NCBI GenBank assembly: GCA_024709165.1
Contig: JANJXF010000032.1
Location: 1-40,476, forward strand
Direction of reading: 5' to 3'
Source: Thiobacillus sp.
GTDB lineage: Bacteria; Pseudomonadota; Gammaproteobacteria; Burkholderiales; Thiobacillaceae
Length of the DNA stretch: 40,476 nt
The position numbers and the translations under genes are program-made. Within the stretch, counting starts at the first letter, position 1. The number at the start of each line of letters is the position of its first letter. The notes under the pieces were generated by a model that did no database searches, was not told the DNA's origin, and saw only the letters and a list, made by a program, of their open reading frames with translations. Shown one piece after another: positions 35,436 to 40,476 of the stretch.

Positions 35436-36303
35436 GTTGAACGCAGAGTTCCAGCGCCTCGCGCCATGGGCGCAGACGCAGGCCGAAGGTGCGTGCGAGC
35501 TTGTCGCAATCGAGGCGCGAATTGAGCGGACGCTGCGCCGGGGTGGGGTAGTCGCGCGCAGGAATCGGCAGCAGCCTGACGTCGACGCCGTCGAGCACGC
35601 GGATCGCCTCGGCGAAGCCGTGCCACGAAGTTTCTCCCGCGTTGCACAGATGATAGACACCCCACGGCGCAGCCGCATCGAAGCCGCCTGGAGTGGCGAT
35701 GCGTGCAAGCACCTGCGCGGTCGCCTCGGCCAGATCGCGGCACCAGGTCGGTGCACCGATCTGATCGGCGACGATCTTCAGTTCGTCGCGCTCACGCATC
35801 AGGCGGCGCATGGTGAGCAGGAAATTGCTGCCGCGTGCGCCGTACACCCACGATGTGCGGAAGATCAGGTGCGCACAAGCGCTCGCCTGGATCGCGCGTT
35901 CGCCTTCGAGCTTGGTTGCGCCATAGACGTTGAGCGGCGCGCAGGCGTCGTCCTCGCGCCACGGCACCGTGCCGCTGCCGTCGAACACGTAGTCGGTCGA
36001 GTAATGCACCAGCAGCGCCCCCAGCCGCGCGGCTTCTTCCGCCAACACGCCGGGGGCGACGGCGTTGACGGCGCGCGCGCGCTCGGCGTCGCCCTCGGCC
36101 TTGTCGACCGCGGTGTACGCGGCGGGATTGACGATGAGCGTCGGCGCCAGGTCCCGCACGCAGCGGCGTACCGCGTCGGCATCGCACAAGTCCAGCGTGT
36201 CGACATCCACGGCGACGATTTCACCCAGGGCGCCCAGCGTGCGGCGCAGCTCCCAGCCGGCCTGGCCGCCGGCACCGGTGAGGAGGATGCGCGCGCGGCT
36301 CAC
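35392..36303 (-). CDS. rfbD: dTDP-4-dehydrorhamnose reductase RfbD (RmlD), altered C-terminus
   Basis: Reduces dTDP-4-keto-L-rhamnose to dTDP-L-rhamnose, the last step of rhamnose donor synthesis for O-antigen. The 303-residue product has the nucleotide motif ILLTGAGGQAGWELRRTLG, the STDYVFDG strand and the catalytic YGATKLEGE (Tyr, Lys). PLNSRLDCDKLARTFGL is near the end. After WREALELCV the last fifteen residues (from QPHAIW) do not look like RmlD and overlap the RTX remnant in another frame. The start is a GTG at 36303 overlapping the rfbC stop (GTGA). The core is intact, so it is probably active. Confidence 0.92.
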   Translation of the reverse strand: MSRARILLTGAGGQAGWELRRTLGALGEIVAVDVDTLDLCDADAVRRCVRDLAPTLIVNPAAYTAVDKAEGDAERARAVNAVAPGVLAEEAARLGALLVHYSTDYVFDGSGTVPWREDDACAPLNVYGATKLEGERAIQASACAHLIFRTSWVYGARGSNFLLTMRRLMRERDELKIVADQIGAPTWCRDLAEATAQVLARIATPGGFDAAAPWGVYHLCNAGETSWHGFAEAIRVLDGVDVRLLPIPARDYPTPAQRPLNSRLDCDKLARTFGLRLRPWREALELCVQPHAIWDSPPRKPTP

Positions 36304-36842
36304 GCGTAGACCTCCGCTTCCCGCAGCGCGGGCTGCGCCGCGTCCTTGGCCGACAGCTGCGGCGCACCGTCCAGCGGCCACGCCACGCCGACGTCCGGAT
36401 CGTCCCAGCGAATGCCGCGATCCCATTCCGGCGCGTAGTACGCCGTCGTCTTGTACAGAAAATCCGCGCTTTCCGACAGCACCAGAAAGCCGTGCGCGAA
36501 ACCGGGCGGAATCCACAGCATGTGGTGGTTGTCCGCCGACAGTTCGTGGCCGGTCCACTTGCCGAAATGCGGCGACGACCGGCGTAGATCCACCGCCACG
36601 TCGAACACCGCCCCGCTCGTCACCCGCACCAGTTTGCCCTGCGGCTGGTGGAGCTGATAGTGCAGCCCGCGCAGCACCCCCTTCTCCGAGCGCGAATGGT
36701 TGTCCTGCACGAAGTCGAGATCGAGCCCGTGCTCCGCAAATGTGCGGCGGTTCCAGCTTTCCAGGAAGAAGCCGCGCGGGTCGCCGAACACGCGGGGTTC
36801 GATGAGGAGGACTTCAGGGAGCGAGGTTTGAGCGATGTTCAT
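36300..36842 (-). CDS. rfbC: dTDP-4-dehydrorhamnose 3,5-epimerase RfbC (RmlC)
   Basis: Epimerises dTDP-4-keto-6-deoxyglucose at C3 and C5. The 180-residue cupin has VFGDPRGFFLESWNRRTFAE, the catalytic-His motif GVLRGLHYQLHQPQGKLVRV, and AVDLRRSSPHFGKWTG, and then WIPPGFAHGFLVLSE with the second conserved His. It is full length. No good ribosome site precedes the ATG. It is coupled to rfbD. rfbA and rfbB, usually adjacent, are not in this window; instead palindromic repeats and a toxin gene lie upstream, so they may be elsewhere or have been separated. Confidence 0.95.
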   Translation of the reverse strand: MNIAQTSLPEVLLIEPRVFGDPRGFFLESWNRRTFAEHGLDLDFVQDNHSRSEKGVLRGLHYQLHQPQGKLVRVTSGAVFDVAVDLRRSSPHFGKWTGHELSADNHHMLWIPPGFAHGFLVLSESADFLYKTTAYYAPEWDRGIRWDDPDVGVAWPLDGAPQLSAKDAAQPALREAEVYA

Positions 36843-36938
36843 TATCGGGGGAAACGGTGAGCGGTGAGCAGTTTACATCACCGCCGCTGCGGCCCTTGTG
36901 GACGCGCCTGCAGGGGGCAGGCAGCAGCTGTTGGACAG

Positions 36939-37037
36939 TTCAACCCGGATTGTCCATTGGCCCCTCTCCGCTTGCGGGAGAGGGAGAAAACCAGTCCAAG
37001 CACCACGTTTGATGCTCAATGGACAATTTGGGTTCAA
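36939..37037. repeat. 99-bp palindromic element with internal REP-like hairpin
   Basis: The 21-base ends at 36939-36959 and 37017-37037 are inverted copies with three mismatches; the inner eleven bases (ATTGTCCATTG and its complement) are exact. Inside, at about 36960-36987, lies a CCCTCTCC/GGGAGAGGG hairpin like REP sequences scattered in many proteobacteria. No open frame of interest. It lies about 100 bases before rfbC. Confidence 0.6.
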
Positions 37038-37041
37038 TCAT

Positions 37042-37275
37042 CCTAGAAACCGCAGTTGGACGCGCCCGATGGTGCGTCTGATCGCGTGCCTGCCGCGAAG
37101 CAACGACGCCGCAGGCCGGGGCCTGCAAGGAGGCGCGACAAAGGCTGGCGCGTGAGCAGGCGTGCCAGCGGGTGCGTAGCGAACCCACCCGACAGGTGAA
37201 GGCGGTCGAAGGCAGAATGTTCAGCGTTCATGCGGCATTCACGGAGGCAGAGAGCGGTCAACTGCGGTTTTTAGG
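37042..37275. mobile_element. MITE-like element with 17-bp terminal inverted repeats
   Basis: The ends CCTAGAAACCGCAGTTG (37042-37058) and, on the other strand, CCTAAAAACCGCAGTTG (37275-37259) match at 16 of 17 bases. The 234-base interior has no transposase; a 72-codon open frame on the minus strand (37043-37261) looks spurious. No clear target duplication was seen. The right end lies inside the toxin gene and supplies its last dozen codons. Confidence 0.55.
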
Positions 37276-37943
37276 TTGAAGTGTTTCTGTAGTTCCACCG
37301 CCGCCTTTTCGTCGATTGCAAGCTCTCGAATACACGCTTTGAGCCGGTCTGGATGTTCCCGCATGTACTTGGTGGCCTGCTCAAACGATTTCATGGCCGC
37401 GTCGCCATAGGCTTCCTGCGCCTTCCGCAATGCCGCTTCCGGAAGCGGTCCCCAACGGCCGATCATCATCGCAAGATCAATAATGTCGCGGCTCATGGTC
37501 GACTTGTCCGCCCATCGGTCGGCGTTCGCCAGCAGCTTTTCCGTGTAAAGATCGTTCCTGCTCAAGCAGGGTACAGGCATGTCCACGACCTGCGCGCCCT
37601 CAACGGCCACACGCCCCTCTCGAACGATCTCAAACTTGATCGGTTGGTCGTTCACGGACAAGACAGCGCGCACACCGTACTGGTCCGCCCGTGGCTCCCG
37701 GAGAAACCCAACGTCGGCCGAGAACATCCGCGTTAACCCGTGATCAAAAACCTCCTGGCGAAGATTGCGGTATCCAGCATGGTCCGAGCACAAGAAGTCG
37801 ATGTCTCGCGATTCCCGGAATTCGTCGAGCTGGAGGGCAATGCACGTTCCGCCTCCAAACAGACAAGACGAATCTTCAAGCAGGCTTGTGTTCATGCCTT
37901 GCAGGACTTGATCGATCAAGCGGTGATGCGCCCGCCTATACAT
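37239..37943 (-). CDS. AbiEii-type nucleotidyltransferase toxin (putative)
   Basis: A 234-residue protein of the AbiEii/AbiGii nucleotidyltransferase group. The NTase core is LFGGGTCIALQLDEF with RDIDFLCS after it: the GGGT motif at 30-33 and the metal-binding D47-x-D49. A later conserved-type Lys is in YTEKLLANADRW, and RDIIDLAMM follows. Toxins of this class modify tRNA or nucleotides. The last residues (LKTAVDRSLPP) come from the MITE-like element, so the original C-terminus may differ. The ATG at 37943 overlaps the small gene upstream by eight bases. Confidence 0.82.
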   Translation of the reverse strand: MYRRAHHRLIDQVLQGMNTSLLEDSSCLFGGGTCIALQLDEFRESRDIDFLCSDHAGYRNLRQEVFDHGLTRMFSADVGFLREPRADQYGVRAVLSVNDQPIKFEIVREGRVAVEGAQVVDMPVPCLSRNDLYTEKLLANADRWADKSTMSRDIIDLAMMIGRWGPLPEAALRKAQEAYGDAAMKSFEQATKYMREHPDRLKACIRELAIDEKAAVELQKHFNLKTAVDRSLPP

Positions 37944-38145
37944 TGAGGACTCCGCTCCCGTAGGCCCTGGTCAGCCTCTCAATCAGCTCGCGCTCGGGGT
38001 CGGTCAGCGTCGCTTCATCAACGAATCGCCAGTTGGCTTCGTAGAGCGCAAACGCCTCGTCAGCGGCAATCTCCTTGCCCTGGCGTTGCCATGCCAAAAG
38101 CATGAGCTGCGGGTAATCAGCGATGCAAACCGTTTCTTTCCGCAT
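37936..38145 (-). CDS. small protein upstream of the toxin, putative antitoxin
   Basis: A 69-residue acidic protein starting MRKETVCIADYPQLMLLAWQ and ending LTRAYGSGVLNV. I do not recognise an AbiEi-type winged-helix antitoxin in it, and no DNA-binding motif is obvious. Its size, its order (small gene first), and the eight-base overlap with the nucleotidyltransferase make it the likely antitoxin. ATG at 38145 has AGGAAA six bases upstream, which decides against the start at 38178. Confidence 0.72.
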   Translation of the reverse strand: MRKETVCIADYPQLMLLAWQRQGKEIAADEAFALYEANWRFVDEATLTDPERELIERLTRAYGSGVLNV

Positions 38146-38206
38146 CTGGTTTCCTTTCGGTGCCAACTTGCTCCACACCCAATTTCACGCTCACAGAGTA
38201 GCAGAA

Positions 38207-38370
38207 TGTCACCGATTGACGGGGCGGAAACCGGATCAAACACCACGCCACCCGAATCTGACTCGGACATGGATCGCCAAGGCCGTGCGAGCCGCCCCCA
38301 CCACCGTCGGCGAGCACGTGCGTCGCGTCCGGCTGGCCGACTTGGCTTGGGATAAAGCGGTGCCTCCTCA
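38207..38370 (+). mobile_element. fragment of an IS21-type transposase (istA N-terminus)
   Basis: In the plus frame, about 38270-38370, the translation reads TWIAKAVRAAPTTVGEHVRR and then VRLADLAWDKAVPP. This resembles the helix-turn-helix start of IS21 IstA proteins (IAKSxGISxTTVxEYLRRAxxAGLSWPLP). A TG-starting, AT-poor stretch from 38207 could be the left end. The match stops at the 3' end of the adenylating-enzyme gene, so only a fragment of the element is left. Confidence 0.45.
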
Positions 38371-39900
38371 GGAAAGTCCGACGACCCCATGCAGAGCGGG
38401 TCGATCGATCTTTCCATTCGCGTTCTTCGGCAGCGGATCGATGAGCGTCACTCTCCGCGGCACCATGTAGACCGGCACGATGGCGGCGACCTGCTTCAGC
38501 AGGTCTGCCGGCGCCACGGCCGCATGCGCGGCAACGAAGGCGAGGATCTGCCCCAGCCCCTCGCCGAGCGTCTGGTAGACGACGGCGCATTCCTTGACTG
38601 CGGGCAGGCTGTTGAACGCGGCCTCGATCTCCTCCAGCTCGATGCGATAGCCCATGTGCTTGATCTGGTAGTCGGCACGGCCCCTGAAATGTAGCCAGCC
38701 CTTTGTGTCGCGCTGCACGAGGTCGCCCGTACGGTAGCCGATGTCGGCATAGTGCTCGTGGCGCGGGTTCTGCACGAAGGCCCGCGCGGTGCGCTCGGGG
38801 TCGTTGTAATAACCCAGTCCCACCTGTGGGCCGCGCAGGAAGAGTTCGCCGAAGTCGGGGTCGGCGTCGTCCTGCGGCAGGATCTCGTAGTCGAAGTTTT
38901 CCGCGAGCAGGCCGAGTGGCGCGAGGGCCTGCATGTCGTCGAAGTCGGCCACGCCAACGGTATGCGCGGAACAGATGCAGGTGCACTCGGTGGGGCCGTA
39001 GACGTTCTCCAGCGCGGCGCGCTCGCCGAACAACTCGTGCAGCTGGCGCAGCTTGCGCTTGGAGAAGCCCTCGCCGCCGAAGACGATTTTTCGCATTGCC
39101 GGGAAATCCGTCGCGACGAGCGCGCGCGTGGTGAGCAGATAAACGAGCAGCGATGGCACCGAGAACCAGATCGTGCATCCAGCCTCGTTGACCAGACGCA
39201 CCAGGCGGCGCGTGTCGCGCACCTGTTCGGCGGTGGCGGGCACCAGCGCGGCGCCGGAGAAGATCGCCGTGTAGAAGTCGAACACCGAGTTGTCGAAATA
39301 GATCGGGTTGACGTTGGTCAGCACGTCGTCCGGCGTGATCGCGAAGCGATTTTGCGCCCAGGCGATGAAGCCGAGCAGGTTGGCGTGCGACATGACCGCG
39401 CCCTTGGGCATGCCGGTCGAGCCGGAGGTGAACATGATGTAGGCGGGATGGCTGCCGCTGAAGTGCGCGTCGGCCGGCGCAATCCCTGCATCCGGCAGCG
39501 CGTGCAGGTGCAACACAATGTCGTGCCCTTCGGCGGCGAGCTCGGCTGCGAACGGCAGCACGGTGAAGGCGTTGACGACCAGCCGCGGCCGGCAGGTGGC
39601 GAGGATACGGTGCAGGCGCTCCCACGGGCTGTCGGGGTCGAGGTTGACGTAGATCACGCCGAGCCTGAGGCAGGCGAGCATGGCGGCGTAGGCGACAGGC
39701 GACTTGTCGTGGAAGAACACGGCGACCTCGCCCGGCCGCAGACCCTGCGCGTGGATGGCGGCGGCGACGCGGTCGGCCAGATGATTCAGTTCGGCGTAGC
39801 TGACGCGCTCGCCGGTCTCGGGATAGCGCAGCGCGGGGTGCTCGGCGTGCTGTGCGACGATCTCCCGGAAGGCCGCGCCGAGCGTGGTGACGTAAGGCAC
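38368..39900 (-). CDS. AMP-forming adenylating enzyme (acyl/amino-acid carrier-protein ligase-like)
   Basis: A 510-residue ANL-superfamily enzyme that should activate an acid as an acyl-adenylate. Motifs: A3 YIMFTSGSTGMPKGAVMSH (about residue 155), A5 NVYGPTECTCICSAH, A7 YRTGDLVQRD, A8 FRGRADYQIKHMGYRIELEE and A10 PKNANGKIDR with the catalytic Lys. The layout is closest to stand-alone D-alanyl or amino-acid carrier-protein ligases and NRPS A domains. The start is a GTG at 39900 after a very strong GGAGGGGG site. It is 13 bases after the SDR gene. The substrate is unknown; its 3' end abuts the IS21 fragment. Confidence 0.9.
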   Translation of the reverse strand: MPYVTTLGAAFREIVAQHAEHPALRYPETGERVSYAELNHLADRVAAAIHAQGLRPGEVAVFFHDKSPVAYAAMLACLRLGVIYVNLDPDSPWERLHRILATCRPRLVVNAFTVLPFAAELAAEGHDIVLHLHALPDAGIAPADAHFSGSHPAYIMFTSGSTGMPKGAVMSHANLLGFIAWAQNRFAITPDDVLTNVNPIYFDNSVFDFYTAIFSGAALVPATAEQVRDTRRLVRLVNEAGCTIWFSVPSLLVYLLTTRALVATDFPAMRKIVFGGEGFSKRKLRQLHELFGERAALENVYGPTECTCICSAHTVGVADFDDMQALAPLGLLAENFDYEILPQDDADPDFGELFLRGPQVGLGYYNDPERTARAFVQNPRHEHYADIGYRTGDLVQRDTKGWLHFRGRADYQIKHMGYRIELEEIEAAFNSLPAVKECAVVYQTLGEGLGQILAFVAAHAAVAPADLLKQVAAIVPVYMVPRRVTLIDPLPKNANGKIDRPALHGVVGLS

Positions 39901-39913
39901 GCTGCCCCCTCCG

Positions 39914-40476
39914 CTAGATCACCAGCCCGCCGTCGACCTCGAGCACGGTGCCGGTGAGATAGTCGTTCTCGATGACGTGGCGCACCGCGAGGTAGAGGCT
40001 TTCCAGTTCGCCCAGGCGACGCAGCGGAATCTGCTGCTGCAGGCGCGTGAGCGTCGCTTCGCTCAGCGCGGCGCGGGTCGACGGCGTGTCGAAGAAGCCG
40101 GGCGCGATGGCGGCGAAGCGCAGCCCCATCGCGCCGAGCTCCTTGGCCCAGGTGTGGGTGAGCGCGTTCACCCCGGCCTTGGCGGCGGCGTAGGCCGACT
40201 GCCCGGCGTTGCCGCGGGCGGCGATCGAGCTGATCGAGATCACCACGCCCTTGATGCGCTTCGCCAGCATGCGCTCGACGACACGGCTCGTTACGAAGAA
40301 CACGGAATCGAGATCGGTGGCGATCACGCGGCGCCAGGACTCGCGCGAATGCACCTTGTCGCCGCGCGACAGCAGGTTGACCAGCGGTTCGCTGTGGATG
40401 ATGCCGGCGTTGTTGACCAGCACGTCGGGTTCGAAGCCGGCGTCAAAGAGTGCCTGCAGCGCGGCGTCGACGGCAT
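39914..40476 (-). CDS. SDR-family reductase, FabG-like (partial, 5' end off window)
   Basis: A short-chain dehydrogenase/reductase, probably a 3-oxoacyl-carrier-protein-type reductase. The frame stays open to the window edge, so the NADP-binding N-terminus is missing. Visible parts are VLVNNAGIIHSEPLV, the catalytic Ser in ISSIAARGN and the YAAAK motif (Tyr and Lys), then AIAPGFFDTPSTRAALSE and the family end GTVLEVDGGLVI. It lies just upstream of the adenylating enzyme, so the two likely belong to one carrier-protein pathway. Confidence 0.9.
   Translation of the reverse strand, partial: AVDAALQALFDAGFEPDVLVNNAGIIHSEPLVNLLSRGDKVHSRESWRRVIATDLDSVFFVTSRVVERMLAKRIKGVVISISSIAARGNAGQSAYAAAKAGVNALTHTWAKELGAMGLRFAAIAPGFFDTPSTRAALSEATLTRLQQQIPLRRLGELESLYLAVRHVIENDYLTGTVLEVDGGLVI

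Noticed and set aside
37043-37261. 72-codon minus-strand open frame inside the MITE-like element
   Set aside because: No ribosome site, no known motif, and it lies wholly within the element; more likely chance coding in a repeat.
1-40476. tRNA, rRNA genes or CRISPR arrays
   Set aside because: I saw no cloverleaf with a T-loop core, no rRNA-like segment, and no regularly spaced direct repeats.

Overview
This window reads as a high-GC chromosome segment of a betaproteobacterium. The gene order ndk-rlmN-pilF-rodZ-ispG, the accA-tilS pair, the divergent lptF/pepA arrangement and holC-valS all fit that class. A Rhodocyclales-like or related lineage is my inference, not something the sequence proves. 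I saw no tRNA, rRNA or CRISPR array.

Layout. (1) 1-12924 and on through valS to 15728 is conserved housekeeping. On the minus strand lie bcp, a SlyD-like FKBP, accA, tilS, ndk, rlmN, pilF, rodZ and ispG (cut by the window start). A small uncharacterised plus-strand gene starts at 7735 and converges on lptG/lptF. The plus-strand run pepA-holC-(Ala/Pro-rich protein)-valS follows. (2) 15791-30480 is a nearly complete MSHA-type (type IVa-like) pilus locus on the minus strand, in two blocks. The block transcribed from 30480 downward is mshE-mshG-mshA-mshC-mshD-mshO-mshP-mshQ. The block transcribed from 22102 downward is mshI-(PilN-like)-mshJ-mshK-mshL-mshM-mshN. Compared with the Vibrio order the two halves are swapped, and no mshB, mshF or mshH is present here. 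The mshE promoter region carries a sigma-28-like sequence and the mshA leader a sigma-54-like GG-N10-GC element. MshE has the two-motif N-terminal domain that binds cyclic di-GMP in this family. Together these suggest a pilus wired into the motile/sessile switch. (3) 30717-35059 holds a small secreted protein, then a coupled minus-strand set consisting of a MoxR AAA+ ATPase, a DUF2201-type metallopeptidase/VWA protein and a Hsp33 (HslO) that has lost two of its four zinc cysteines. A NUDIX hydrolase lies opposite. (4) 35060-38370 is a plastic stretch: an RTX-repeat remnant abutting the 3' end of rfbD, rfbD-rfbC, two palindromic/MITE-like elements, a two-gene toxin-antitoxin candidate with an AbiEii-type nucleotidyltransferase, and a fragment of an IS21-type transposase. 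(5) 38368-40476 begins a biosynthetic pair, an AMP-forming adenylating enzyme and an SDR reductase cut by the window end.

How it works together. The msh genes encode the pilin subunits, motor, platform, alignment proteins and secretin needed to build one surface fibre. The MoxR-VWA-HslO set looks like a protein-quality or metal-insertion module whose redox chaperone is translationally coupled to the VWA protein. The most useful leads are the promoter logic of the pilus locus, the degenerate Hsp33 joined to the MoxR/VWA genes, and the toxin-antitoxin pair with a mobile element reaching into the toxin's 3' end.
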